Positions 34,670 to 43,497 of a stretch of 64,000 bases of DNA are shown piece by piece. Numbering within the stretch: the first letter of the stretch is position 1; each line of letters opens with the position of its first letter. Both the position numbers and the translations under genes were made by a program. Where the stretch lies: positions 1-64,000 of the forward strand of contig CANPVE010000005.1 of NCBI GenBank assembly GCA_947581635.1, in the 5' to 3' direction. This stretch comes from an uncultured Clostridia bacterium (lineage in GTDB: Bacteria > Bacillota > Clostridia > Oscillospirales > Acutalibacteraceae). Under the pieces are notes generated by a model that ran no database searches, was not told where the DNA came from, and saw only the letters and a program-made list of their open reading frames with translations.

Positions 34670-35950
34670 ATGAAAAAGAGAAATATTTCACTTCGCGGCA
34701 AGATCATATATTCGGTCTACCTACGCAATCACACTCAAGCAGGCACATTTGCAGCCTTGGAGGATGATTTGGACAGGATTAAATCACTGGGAACCGATAT
34801 AATATGGCTGCTTCCAATTCATCCTATAGGCAAGCTGAACAAAAAAGGTAAGTTGGGCTGTCCGTATTCCATAAGCGACTATCGCGGCGTGAATCCGGAG
34901 TATGGCACGATTGACGATTTCAAACATTTGGTGCATGAGATACATAACCGCGGTATGCTGTGCATAATTGACGTGGTTTACAATCATACATCACACGATT
35001 CGGTGCTGAGGACCGAGCACCCGGAATATTTTTACAAAAAGCCTGACGGAAGCTTCGGAAACCGCTACGGCGATTGGACGGACGTTATAGATTTGGATTA
35101 CGACAACATGGATCTATGGCGATACCAAACAGACACATTGGTGCAGTGGGCGGAAATAGTGGACGGTTTCCGCTGTGATGTCGCGTCATGTGTGCCTGTG
35201 GAATTCTGGGAACAGGCTGTCGACAAAGTGGCGGAGGTCAACCCGAACGCGATATGGCTGGCAGAGTCGGTGTATACGTGGCATATTCAATACGCCCGTG
35301 AGTGCGGTTATCCTGTGGCCACCGATTCGGACTTGTACCGCGCGTTTGATATGCTTTATCCTTATGACATTCAGGATTATTTCGACAGATATGTGGAAGG
35401 TAAGGGAAGACTCAGCGACTATGTGAATATGCTTACCTATCAGGAGCACATTCTTCCGTCGGATTACATAAAAATACGTTTCCTCGAAAATCACGACACT
35501 CCGCGGGCGAGCAATCGTTTTCCAGACAAGACAAAAATGATGAATTGGCTCGCCTTCACCTATTTCCAAAAGGGTGCGACATTGTTGTACGGCGGGCAGG
35601 AATGGCAGAACGCTGAGTATTGCACGCTGTTTGACAAGGCTGTATTTAAGCGCGACAAGCGGAAGGATATCACGGAGTACATGATTAAGCTTGGTCGGAT
35701 AAAGAAGGATTTACTGCCTGTAGACGCGGATTTCTCAGCGAGCGCGAACGATGAAACCGAAATCGTGACGGCATATTTCACCAAACGCGATGTGAGATTC
35801 GTTGGCGTGTTCAGTATGCAGTGCAATTCGGCAGATGTCCGTGTCAACTTGAGTGACGGAACGTATGTGAACGAAATCGACGACATGGAGATCAGTGTTG
35901 AAAACGGGAGACTGCATTGCAGTGGAAAACCGATTATCTTCCGCGCGTGA
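34670..35950 (+). CDS. Alpha-amylase family glycoside hydrolase (GH13)
   Basis: A 426-residue cytoplasmic GH13 enzyme with no signal peptide. The four conserved regions are visible: IIDVVYNHTS (I), VDGFRCDVAS with the nucleophile Asp (II), AIWLAESVY with the acid Glu (III), and RFLENHDTPR (IV). A short C-terminal beta domain follows residue 345. It should act on internal alpha-1,4-glucans such as glycogen or imported maltodextrins. The ATG at 34670 is used. It is a single-gene unit convergent with the alanine symporter gene. Confidence 0.92.
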   Translation: MKKRNISLRGKIIYSVYLRNHTQAGTFAALEDDLDRIKSLGTDIIWLLPIHPIGKLNKKGKLGCPYSISDYRGVNPEYGTIDDFKHLVHEIHNRGMLCIIDVVYNHTSHDSVLRTEHPEYFYKKPDGSFGNRYGDWTDVIDLDYDNMDLWRYQTDTLVQWAEIVDGFRCDVASCVPVEFWEQAVDKVAEVNPNAIWLAESVYTWHIQYARECGYPVATDSDLYRAFDMLYPYDIQDYFDRYVEGKGRLSDYVNMLTYQEHILPSDYIKIRFLENHDTPRASNRFPDKTKMMNWLAFTYFQKGATLLYGGQEWQNAEYCTLFDKAVFKRDKRKDITEYMIKLGRIKKDLLPVDADFSASANDETEIVTAYFTKRDVRFVGVFSMQCNSADVRVNLSDGTYVNEIDDMEISVENGRLHCSGKPIIFRA

Positions 35951-36124
35951 GAAATTCCCGGTGGGCGATCAGTATTGAAAAATGTATTATTGTCAAAATA
36001 ACAAATTCTGCGGCAGATAGGTAAATAAGATTGCAGTAAGTAATAAAATTTAGTGGTCATTAAAAAAAACTAGTGTAAAACTGTAATCAAAACAAAAATA
36101 CATTTTGGGCTTGCCTGCCATAAC

Positions 36125-36172
36125 AAAATACAGACTATATATCTAAATATCGTGATGTATAGTCTGTATTTT
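36125..36172. terminator. Bidirectional terminator
   Basis: AAAATACAGACTATA (36125-36139) and its exact complement (36158-36172) form a 15-bp stem flanked by A and T runs, between the GH13 gene (plus) and the symporter gene (minus). Confidence 0.85.
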
Positions 36173-36201
36173 ATTGATATGTTGCTGCCAAAGTAATATT
36201 A

Positions 36202-37626
36202 TTACCGTTTTTTCTTTGCAAAGTACTGTTTGGTTTCTTTTGCCACAACCGGACTTAAAGCGAACAACGCTATGAGGTTTGGTATTGCCATCAGACCGTT
36301 GAAGATGTCCGCGATATTCCAAACCGCGCTTACGGTCATATAAGGCCCTATCAATAGCACTATTATATATATATATTTGAAAATTTTCACAGCAGTGCTG
36401 CTGTTCGTCAGATATTCAAGGCACTTTTCCGAATAATAGTTCCAGCCTATTATTGTCGTAAAGGCAAAAAAGGTCAGGCAAAGCATTAGCAGGGTGGAAG
36501 ATATCCTATGGTTCCATGAAAGTCCGGTCTGCCATGCGATGGTTGTAACGCTGACGCCCTCCACTGAACCCTCGACGTAACTCTCGTGTGCGCCTGTAAC
36601 AATAATTGAAAGTCCGGTTAAGGTGCATATAGTAATGGTATCAATAAATGTTCCCGTCATTGTAACGAGACCTTGCCGAACCGTATCCTTAGTTTTTGCT
36701 GCGGCTGCCGCAATTGGAGCGGAACCGAGGCCCGCCTCATTTGAGAATATGCCTCTTCCAATGCCTTTCTGCATTGCCAACTTAAGCGTTATTCCCGAGC
36801 CTGCGCCCAAAACCGCACTCGGAGCAAAAGCGCTTTTAATAACAAGCGCAATTGCGGACGGAACGGCGCGGATATGGGTAAAGACAATTATCAAAACCAA
36901 TGACACATACGTAATCGCCATGAACGGGACGACTATTTCGGACATTTTTGCTATTCTCTTTATTCCACCGATGATTACCAATCCGGAACACACCGCAACA
37001 AGCGTGCCGCTTATGACAGTGGCGAACGAATAATTGTACTGACCTATGCTGAAAGCTATGTGCTGCCGGTGAGGGTCGAATAAGTTTTGAACTGCGGTTG
37101 TTATTCCGTTGATTTGTGTTATGGTGCCTATTCCGAAAAGTCCGGCGCAAACTCCAAAAAAGGCAAAAAGTCTCGAAAGCCATTTCCATTTTTTACCAAG
37201 TCCCTTTTCTATGTAGTAGAAAGGTCCTCCCAGATAATGACCGCCCTTTTTTTCCCTGTATCTTATTGCAAGGAAACCTTCGGCATATTTTGTCGCCATT
37301 CCAAAGAACGCGGCAACTATCATCCAAAAAAGGGCGCCGGGTCCGCCAAGACATATCGCGGTGGCAACACCCACAATGTTTCCGGTTCCGATAGTTGAGG
37401 ATAAAGCGGTACATAATGCGCCAAAGGACGTAACGTCGCCCTCTCCGTCGTCCTCATTTTTGATCATATATTTAAGTGCATCCTCAAGGTGAAAGAATTG
37501 AACAAAGCCGGTTCTTACTGAAAGCCAGATACCGGCGGAAAAAATCAACAGGATTAACAGCCACCCCCAAATCAGACCGTCCATTTTCTCTATGATCTGA
37601 TTAAACGAAAGTGTAAGTCCGAACAA
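36202..37626 (-). CDS. Sodium:alanine symporter (AgcS family)
   Basis: A polytopic transporter of about 474 residues. Family features: GAGGxSIGTGNI-like block as CTALSSTIGTGNIVGVATAI (about residue 75), YREKKGGHYLGGPFYYIEKGLGKKW split over the next segment, IGRGIFSNEAGLGSAPIAAA (about residue 285) and ten or so membrane spans. It imports alanine or glycine with sodium. A TTG at 37626 lies 5 bases after GAGGTGG; a GTG nine bases earlier overlaps that site, so the TTG is preferred. Confidence 0.92.
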   Translation of the reverse strand: MFGLTLSFNQIIEKMDGLIWGWLLILLIFSAGIWLSVRTGFVQFFHLEDALKYMIKNEDDGEGDVTSFGALCTALSSTIGTGNIVGVATAICLGGPGALFWMIVAAFFGMATKYAEGFLAIRYREKKGGHYLGGPFYYIEKGLGKKWKWLSRLFAFFGVCAGLFGIGTITQINGITTAVQNLFDPHRQHIAFSIGQYNYSFATVISGTLVAVCSGLVIIGGIKRIAKMSEIVVPFMAITYVSLVLIIVFTHIRAVPSAIALVIKSAFAPSAVLGAGSGITLKLAMQKGIGRGIFSNEAGLGSAPIAAAAAKTKDTVRQGLVTMTGTFIDTITICTLTGLSIIVTGAHESYVEGSVEGVSVTTIAWQTGLSWNHRISSTLLMLCLTFFAFTTIIGWNYYSEKCLEYLTNSSTAVKIFKYIYIIVLLIGPYMTVSAVWNIADIFNGLMAIPNLIALFALSPVVAKETKQYFAKKKR

Positions 37627-37769
37627 ATAAACCACCTCAATACATCAGTTATGGCAATCATTTTATCATATTATTTGAATTCTATCAATATACCAAAAAA
37701 CAAAAACTTATCACGCATGGATTTACTTCAATTTTTTAATTGATTTATCTATAGATTTTTGGATAAATA

Positions 37770-37798
37770 TTGTATTTTTGAGAGAATGGCGGTATAAT
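37770..37798 (+). promoter_or_regulatory. Promoter of the MATE transporter gene
   Basis: TTGTAT (37770-37775), 17 bases, TATAAT (37793-37798), just before AAGGAGG and the ATG at 37828. Confidence 0.7.
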
Positions 37799-37827
37799 GT
37801 CATTGTCAAGGAGGATGAATTCATACA

Positions 37828-39228
37828 ATGGATCAAACAAAACGTGAAATTAATATGTTGGAGGGCAGTCTATGGGATAAAATTCTCAGGTTTGCCCTTC
37901 CTCTTGCTGTGACCGGAATTTTGCAGCAGCTTTTTAATGCGGCTGATATTGCGGTTGTCGGACAGTTCACAGGTGAAAAAGGCGCCCTGGCAATGGCGGC
38001 GGTTGGTGCAAATACTCCTGTGATAAGCTTAGTTCTCAACCTGTTTATAGGCGTATCTCTTGGGACAAATGTAATAATAGCAAATTCAGTTGGACGGCGT
38101 GACAGTTCAAGCATCAATAAAGCGGTTCATACTTCGATAACATTTGCCTTGATAGGAGGCGTGGTAATATCAATAATTGGAGAGATTTTGGCCAAGGCGA
38201 TCATGCTCACGCAAAATGTTCCTGATGAGGTGTTGCCAATGGCGGTACTGTATTTCAGAGTGTACATGACAGGAATGCCGGTTATCCTGCTTTATAATTT
38301 TGAATCCGCCGTGTTCAGAGGAATGGGCAAACCAAAAACGCCGCTTATTGCCCTTTTTATATCAGGAATCCTGAATGTTGTGCTCAACCTTGTGTTTGTT
38401 ATCGGGTTTCACAGAACAGTGGACGGTGTAGCAATGGCCACGGTTATTTCAAACCTTGTGAGTTCTGCAATACTGTTTTTCTTCCTGCTAAGGACGGACA
38501 GCGCTGCCAAATTGCAGTGGAGAAAGCTGCGCATAGATTTCGGCACACTTTCGCGCATTTTGAGAATCGGAATCCCAGCCGGGGTTCAGTCGGCTGTATT
38601 TGCGTTTGCCAATATCATCATACAAACCGCGATAAACAGCTTGGGCACAATAGTTATGGCAGCTTCAAGCGCGGCCTATAACGTTGAGGTATTTGCCTAC
38701 TACGTCCTTAACAGCTTCAGCCAGGCGTGTACCACCTTTGTGGGTCAGAATTACGGAGCAGGTAAACTGCAGCGCTGCAAAAGGGCCATGGGGTTGTGTA
38801 TGTTGGAAGGAATAATTGCGATGGCTTTGGCAATTGCGGCAATCCTTATTTTTGGTCATCAGATTTTGTCAATATTTAACGGTGATCAGAAAGTTATTGA
38901 AACAGGATATATAAGACTTTTGGTTATTTTTTCAGCATACATTTTCACATTGTCTTATGAAGTGGTGTCGGGATATATGAGGGGCTTCGGAATATCCTTT
39001 ATACCTGCATTTCTTACAATGGTAGGTATATGTGGAGTCAGAATAACGTGGATATATATGGTATTTCCAAAAGATAGGACATTTTCAAATATTATGATGG
39101 CATATCCTTTCAGTCTCTCTGTAACCGCGGTGTTTCTTATTGTTGCACTGCTGTGTCTGCGTCCTGCCGCTCGTGCTTCAGCAAAGTCCGACATGGTAAG
39201 CCAATTAGGCGAAAAATCTTTGAGCTGA
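37828..39228 (+). CDS. MATE family efflux transporter
   Basis: A 466-residue protein with twelve membrane segments in two related halves. LEGSLWDKILRFALPLAVTG opens the first half, and the N-terminal-half motif LFNAADIAVVGQFTGEKGALAMAAVG contains the conserved Asp used for cation coupling. It exports drugs or metabolites in exchange for sodium or protons; the substrate is unknown. AAGGAGG lies upstream. It is a one-gene unit with its own promoter and terminator. Confidence 0.92.
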   Translation: MDQTKREINMLEGSLWDKILRFALPLAVTGILQQLFNAADIAVVGQFTGEKGALAMAAVGANTPVISLVLNLFIGVSLGTNVIIANSVGRRDSSSINKAVHTSITFALIGGVVISIIGEILAKAIMLTQNVPDEVLPMAVLYFRVYMTGMPVILLYNFESAVFRGMGKPKTPLIALFISGILNVVLNLVFVIGFHRTVDGVAMATVISNLVSSAILFFFLLRTDSAAKLQWRKLRIDFGTLSRILRIGIPAGVQSAVFAFANIIIQTAINSLGTIVMAASSAAYNVEVFAYYVLNSFSQACTTFVGQNYGAGKLQRCKRAMGLCMLEGIIAMALAIAAILIFGHQILSIFNGDQKVIETGYIRLLVIFSAYIFTLSYEVVSGYMRGFGISFIPAFLTMVGICGVRITWIYMVFPKDRTFSNIMMAYPFSLSVTAVFLIVALLCLRPAARASAKSDMVSQLGEKSLS

Positions 39229-39277
39229 CAATAAATATGCCTGTCAAGCTTTTCGATTCAGCGTTGCCGTAAAATGC

Positions 39278-39322
39278 AATGGCCAATAACTTGTGGCTTT
39301 TATCACAAGTTATTGGCCATTT
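39278..39322 (+). terminator. Terminator of the MATE gene
   Basis: AATGGCCAATAACTTGTG (39278-39295) pairs perfectly with its complement (39304-39321), an 18-bp stem. Confidence 0.8.
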
Positions 39323-39516
39323 AACTGCGAATGTAATTGCAAGACGTCACACAGCGTGGCTGACCGCCGAGTTCGATGTTGGCTGAGGAGGGTGAGGTAT
39401 AGTGAAAAATACATCTATGCAACGCTGGCTATTGGTAAAATATTCCATATATGAACATAAAAAATAATTATAATTTAGCCCGTCTATATATTGCAATAAG
39501 TGTAATTTAGGTATAT

Positions 39517-39572
39517 AATTAATGTATGCCTCCACAGGCGATATCGAACTGGTTTGCAGGCATACATTAATT
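39517..39572. repeat. 15-bp inverted repeat of unknown role
   Basis: AATTAATGTATGCCT (39517-39531) recurs as its exact reverse complement (39558-39572) with a 26-base spacer. It lies in the gene-free gap 39323-39606 between a plus-strand and a minus-strand unit. No open frame or transposase trace was seen, so it is either a structured RNA or a tiny element relic. Confidence 0.45.
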
Positions 39573-39606
39573 AACCAACTTCTTTTTTTAATGAAGCACC
39601 ACTTAA

Positions 39607-39654
39607 ACAGAACACCGTCGGACACAGATACGTAAGTGCCCGACGGTGTTCTGT
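39607..39654 (-). terminator. Terminator of the PadR unit
   Basis: ACAGAACACCGTCGG (39607-39621) pairs with CCGACGGTGTTCTGT (39640-39654), a perfect 15-bp stem downstream of the secreted-protein gene. The T run is weak. Confidence 0.6.
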
Positions 39655-39684
39655 TCTTAATAACAAACTAACTAAATATCAAGG

Positions 39685-40224
39685 TTAACAAGAAATTTCG
39701 CCCTTATTGGTGCAGTAGATGGCCGCTGATATGCTCGCACTTTGAATCGGGATACCCAAAACACGGTGTACCCCTTTGCCGGTTGCCTTTGCGTATGCCT
39801 TGGTGCTGCCTGCGCCGCCCGTCGAAGTAGATACATCCTCAACTTTCCAATCGCTGTTATAGGAGTATGTATTGTAGCTTTTGCTAACGCACGAAACTGT
39901 ATTGCCATCATAGGAGAACGTGCCGGTAACTTTCAACGCACACAGCTTATTGCCTGACGAATCAGAGCGAGTGGTTGTTTGCGACGCAGTGATGCTTGTG
40001 GCCGTGCCAAGCACTGTGTTTTCACCCGAAATTGCGGAGGCGTCATCGTAAACTACGAGAGTTTTGATGATGTAACTGCCGTCCTCCAGATATTCCTTCG
40101 TAGAAGAAATAATCTGACCTTCAACGAGCTCCTCGCTTTTTACAGGAGCCGCAAATGCAATGCCTGTCTGAAGCATACACACAAGCATAGACAAAACCAA
40201 CGCAAGAGATATTCTTCTTTTCAT
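39685..40224 (-). CDS. Small secreted protein of unknown function
   Basis: A 179-residue protein with a clear signal peptide, MKRRISLALVLSMLVCMLQT then GIAFAAP, cleaved near residue 26. The mature part is Ser/Thr-rich and beta-prone (ASQTTTRSDSSGN, SYNTYSYNSDW) with four Cys that could make two disulfides. I do not recognise the family for certain; it looks like small exported clostridial proteins of the DUF6147 kind. GAGAGGAAT precedes the ATG. It lies 27 bases downstream of a DUF1700/6120-like gene in the PadR unit, so it is probably made under PadR control. Confidence 0.65.
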   Translation of the reverse strand: MKRRISLALVLSMLVCMLQTGIAFAAPVKSEELVEGQIISSTKEYLEDGSYIIKTLVVYDDASAISGENTVLGTATSITASQTTTRSDSSGNKLCALKVTGTFSYDGNTVSCVSKSYNTYSYNSDWKVEDVSTSTGGAGSTKAYAKATGKGVHRVLGIPIQSASISAAIYCTNKGEISC

Positions 40225-40251
40225 AAAAACATTCCTCTCTTAAATAATAAA

Positions 40252-40674
40252 TTATTTAGATAACACTGTCACTTGCGACTTGTAGGACGAATCCGATTGT
40301 GACGCATAAATCTCTACAACCCTTTGGTCATACACCACGCGGCTCTTCCACTGCATTATAACAATTCCTATTAGAGCTGCTAAAACAACAACGGCGATAA
40401 GAGCCGCAGCAAGAGCTATTTTCTTGCCGCCACTCAATTTTTTCGCAAGTTTTTCTTCCAAATCGGTGCTATAAAACTGCTCAGCTATCTGTTCCGGAGA
40501 ACCGAACTTCTTGTTTATGTCCTCAAATGTAACATTAGGATTTTCCTCTATGTAGCAGCCAATATCCGATCGAATTCGATCTATGATGGCTTTTTTCTCG
40601 CCGCCTTTGCAGGACAATAAACGGTTAATTTGGCGGTAATATGTTTTTAATTCATTATTCAGATTCTTCGTCAT
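40252..40674 (-). CDS. DUF1700/DUF6120-like membrane protein
   Basis: A 140-residue protein. The first 85 residues are helical (YYRQINRLLSCKGGEKKAII, then ENPNVTFEDINKKFGSPEQI), the pattern of HAAS/DUF1700 proteins that pair with PadR regulators. One membrane span follows at about residues 88-108 and a short outer tail. Its start lies inside the end of the PadR gene, so the two are translated together. In this family the pair acts like a membrane-linked regulator; the signal is unknown. The ATG at 40674 is used; a TTG at 40680 is close by. Confidence 0.75.
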   Translation of the reverse strand: MTKNLNNELKTYYRQINRLLSCKGGEKKAIIDRIRSDIGCYIEENPNVTFEDINKKFGSPEQIAEQFYSTDLEEKLAKKLSGGKKIALAAALIAVVVLAALIGIVIMQWKSRVVYDQRVVEIYASQSDSSYKSQVTVLSK

Positions 40675-41038
40675 TTTCAAAATTCTCCCCGCTTCTCTGC
40701 AATATTTTCTCTATGCTGTGTCTTACAGCCATATAATCAGAAGTCAATTGCTTCAAATGCTCCCTACCGGAATCTTCCAGATGGTAATAAACTCTGGTGA
40801 GCCTTTTGCCAACCTGTTCTTTGCGGTCGCTGATATAACCTTCGTCAATGAGCTTATACAGAGCAGGGTACAAAGAACCCTCGGGAATGAAAAATTCTCC
40901 GTCGCTACGTTCTAACAAAGTCTGCGATATCTGGTATCCATACATATCACCCTCTTGCAAAAAAGTGAGTATAAGCAGAGCTGTGGCCCCTTTTTTAAAA
41001 TTGTTCCTAAAATTGTTGTTAGAAATTTCTCTAGCCAT
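40655..41038 (-). CDS. PadR family transcriptional regulator
   Basis: A 127-residue winged-helix regulator: LLILTFLQEGDMYGYQISQT and FFIPEGSLYPALYKLIDEGY are the PadR core, and RVYYHLEDSGREHLKQL the wing and linker. PadR proteins repress a nearby membrane or efflux operon until a ligand or stress is met. An inverted repeat overlaps the -35 of its own promoter (41125-41146). It overlaps the next gene by 20 bases and controls a three-gene unit ending in the secreted protein. Confidence 0.9.
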   Translation of the reverse strand: MAREISNNNFRNNFKKGATALLILTFLQEGDMYGYQISQTLLERSDGEFFIPEGSLYPALYKLIDEGYISDRKEQVGKRLTRVYYHLEDSGREHLKQLTSDYMAVRHSIEKILQRSGENFENDEESE

Positions 41039-41106
41039 TTGAATCCCCAATACAATAATTATTTGACAAGTTGAGTCAGTGTACTATACTTTTGCTTGAC
41101 AGATTA

Positions 41107-41146
41107 ATTATACACCAAAAAAACGATTACGTCAATATAGGTAATC
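41107..41146 (-). promoter_or_regulatory. PadR promoter with overlapping operator
   Basis: On the minus strand: TTGACG (41135-41130), 17 bases, TATAAT (41112-41107). The inverted repeat GATTAC-N10-GTAATC (41125-41146) covers the -35 hexamer, so a bound dimer would block polymerase. Autoregulation by PadR is the natural reading. Confidence 0.65.
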
Positions 41147-41454
41147 ATACAAAAATGCAATATTTAAAAATAAATTGCCAAAAAACAGCCCACAGCGGAA
41201 AATTTTTAAATTCTGCCACATACTAACTGCTGCATTAAACATTAACTTGCATCTTCAAAAGTGTAAGTACCATATTATTATACACGATTGTAAAAATGGT
41301 GTCAATATTTAGTATTACTACATATTAAGACATTTGCAACGACGGCCTTGCGCTCCACAGGCTTCTTTACACGCGTGATGGAAAGAAATGTGGATTTGAA
41401 GCCTTATCTATTGATCAGATCTGCAGTGAACATAGCTTACCCCCGCTTTTAATT
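41147..41454. other. Gap without recognisable genes
   Basis: About 300 bases of AT-rich sequence between the PadR promoter and the end of the PfkB kinase gene. No supported frame or RNA was recognised. Confidence 0.4.
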
Positions 41455-42366
41455 TTACTTTGCTTGCAGTTTACCTAGAATCTCGTAAATTTTTTCTTTT
41501 GTTGCAAGCCCATTTGAGAATGCTGTGGCATTTCCGCAGGCTGTGCCCAAAGTAAGCGCATAACGATAGTCCTTTGTGTGCTCATATCCGGCAATAAATC
41601 CTGCGACCATTGAATCACCTGCTCCTATCGTATTAAGTACTTTTTCTTTAACCACACCTGTTGTATGTTTCATTCCGAGTTCATCAATTAGGATTGCCCC
41701 ATCAGCGCCAAGGGAGGCTATGACGTTTCTCGCACCCATGCTTTGAAGCTTTTTGGCATATGTTTCAATGTCTGCCCTATCGGTTATCTGCGTGTCGAAT
41801 ATTTCCGACAGCTCTTGTCTGTTTGGCTTTATCAAAAACGGTTTGTACTTGAGAGAATTTACGAGCAGATTTTTCGTCGCGTCCACTATTATGCGAATGT
41901 CCCTTGTTTTCAGGCGTTCAAGTATTTTGTCATATGTGTCATCCGAAAGGGCGTTGGGAATGTTTCCAGCAAGAATTACTGTATCTCCGTGGGATATCAT
42001 ATCTGTTTTTTGCATGAATGAATCGAATTCGATGCCGCTGACACTTGGACCTTGACAATTTATTTCACTTTCATCGTCGGCTTCTAACTTTATGTTAATT
42101 CTTGAGATTCCGCTTTTGAGCTTTATGAAATCAGTCGTTATTCCCTTATCCTTTAGACCCTTTTCAATTGCCTCTCCCGTGAATCCCGCAACGAATCCCA
42201 AAGCCGTGCTCTTAATGCCAAGTTCGGAAAGTATGCAGGATACGTTTATTCCTTTTCCGCCTATATAGTATTCTTCACCGGTAGATCGATTCGTAGAACC
42301 TATGGTGAAACTGTCCATATGAACAAAGTAGTCAATAGATGGATTTAGCGTCACTGTGTAGATCAT
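41455..42366 (-). CDS. PfkB-family sugar kinase, 1-phosphofructokinase-like
   Basis: A 303-residue PfkB kinase. The N-terminal motif YTVTLNPSIDYFVHMDSFTI is that of 1-phosphofructokinase/tagatose-6-phosphate kinase, GGKGINVSCILSELG is PfkB motif 1, and VLNTIGAGDSMVAGFIAGYE is motif 2 with the catalytic Asp. It phosphorylates a sugar phosphate with ATP, most likely fructose-1-phosphate. No PTS fructose permease or regulator gene is next to it, so the exact sugar is open. AGGAGG before the ATG at 42366 discards a 37-codon upstream extension. Confidence 0.85.
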   Translation of the reverse strand: MIYTVTLNPSIDYFVHMDSFTIGSTNRSTGEEYYIGGKGINVSCILSELGIKSTALGFVAGFTGEAIEKGLKDKGITTDFIKLKSGISRINIKLEADDESEINCQGPSVSGIEFDSFMQKTDMISHGDTVILAGNIPNALSDDTYDKILERLKTRDIRIIVDATKNLLVNSLKYKPFLIKPNRQELSEIFDTQITDRADIETYAKKLQSMGARNVIASLGADGAILIDELGMKHTTGVVKEKVLNTIGAGDSMVAGFIAGYEHTKDYRYALTLGTACGNATAFSNGLATKEKIYEILGKLQAK

Positions 42367-42471
42367 GGTATTGCCTCCTGTATGATATTCTACTAGCGTG
42401 TATTTCTTCTTGAACCCGCAAACCCCCAGGGTGTTTGAATCACTCTTTGAAGTTCTTTCTAAGACCAAAGA

Positions 42472-42504
42472 ACCCACACCTTTCGCATTTAAAAAAGTGT
42501 GGGT
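42472..42504. terminator. Hairpin between the ABC exporter operon and the PfkB gene
   Basis: ACCCACAC (42472-42479) pairs with GTGTGGGT (42497-42504). It lies downstream of the ABC operon on the minus strand and upstream of pfkB, so it probably ends the former. The T run is on the plus side (TCTTTTTAT), so the direction is unsure. Confidence 0.4.
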
Positions 42505-42688
42505 CGATCTTTTTATTTCAGAAATCGTCCGATAACCTTGGAAAGGGCCTCATGCTAAAGACATTGATTTATTATACTTTCCATACCCTCGTCCGCCAAC
42601 TTTCTACTGTAGTTCTATCACAAACACAATGTTTTGTCAACATTTATAAAGCCGAATTTGTAAAAGCTTGAGAAAGTGTCAAAATCAA

Positions 42689-43495
42689 TTAGTTTCCTGT
42701 ACTTTTGTAATATCTGAGACTGAATTTCCAAAATGCGTATGCAATCACATACAGTACGGTTCCCACGATAGGCGAGAGGTACATAAAGAATTCGGGATAC
42801 GCCGACATATCATCTTTGCGAAGGAAGAACTGAGCGGGAAAATAATTGACAAATGCAAACGGAATCACAAATATCAATATAGACTGGATAAATTTGTTGT
42901 ATATGCTCAATGGGTAAATTGCAAATTTTCTCATGTTCCAATAAAAAAGTTCCTTGAGGCTTTGTGTTTCAACCACATATATGCTTATGGAAGAAAATAT
43001 GAGGAATATCGCACCTTGAATGAGCACTCCGCTTATCACGATTACTATATAATAGAGAGCGGTTGCAAAATTCCACTCAATCCCCACCCTGTTTGCCGAA
43101 AACAGAAACAGCAACACTCCCAATGTGCCATGTCCGAAGGCGGCCATCCAATCCGCACCGCACAGCAGAAGCTGTGTCAGCAGTCCTCTCGGACGGAGCA
43201 TGACGCGGTCAAAATCTCCATGCTTTATCCAATCCGAAAAATCTCTGAGCGCCATGAAGAACACGATAAATATTCCGTAGGTGATGAATATTAAGCTGAA
43301 GAGAAAAATCAATTCGTCAATATTCCAATTGTTTATGGTGTCGAATTTCAGCAGCGCGAGATACATGGCAATGATGCCCGCAGATTCTCGAAAAAAAACG
43401 GCAAAACTTGTAACTATTGTGTCCACTTTATATTGAAAGCGGGTCTTTAGTCCCAATTTCGCGTACGCAAAGAAAAGTGAAATTGTATCTTTCAT
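42689..43495 (-). CDS. ABC-2 family permease (PF06182 type), second subunit
   Basis: A 268-residue protein with six membrane segments. The loop RDFSDWIKHGDFDRVMLRPR at about residues 83-102 is the mark of the PF06182 permease group. It ends an operon with two ATPases and a sister permease, giving a full four-part ABC exporter. The ATG lies 3 bases after the sister gene. Substrate unknown. Confidence 0.85.
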   Translation of the reverse strand: MKDTISLFFAYAKLGLKTRFQYKVDTIVTSFAVFFRESAGIIAMYLALLKFDTINNWNIDELIFLFSLIFITYGIFIVFFMALRDFSDWIKHGDFDRVMLRPRGLLTQLLLCGADWMAAFGHGTLGVLLFLFSANRVGIEWNFATALYYIVIVISGVLIQGAIFLIFSSISIYVVETQSLKELFYWNMRKFAIYPLSIYNKFIQSILIFVIPFAFVNYFPAQFFLRKDDMSAYPEFFMYLSPIVGTVLYVIAYAFWKFSLRYYKSTGN

Positions 43496-43497
43496 TT

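Noticed and set aside
42668..43294. 208-codon plus-strand frame opposite an ABC permease
   Set aside because: The permease on the minus strand has membrane segments and family motifs; this frame has neither motif nor ribosome binding site.
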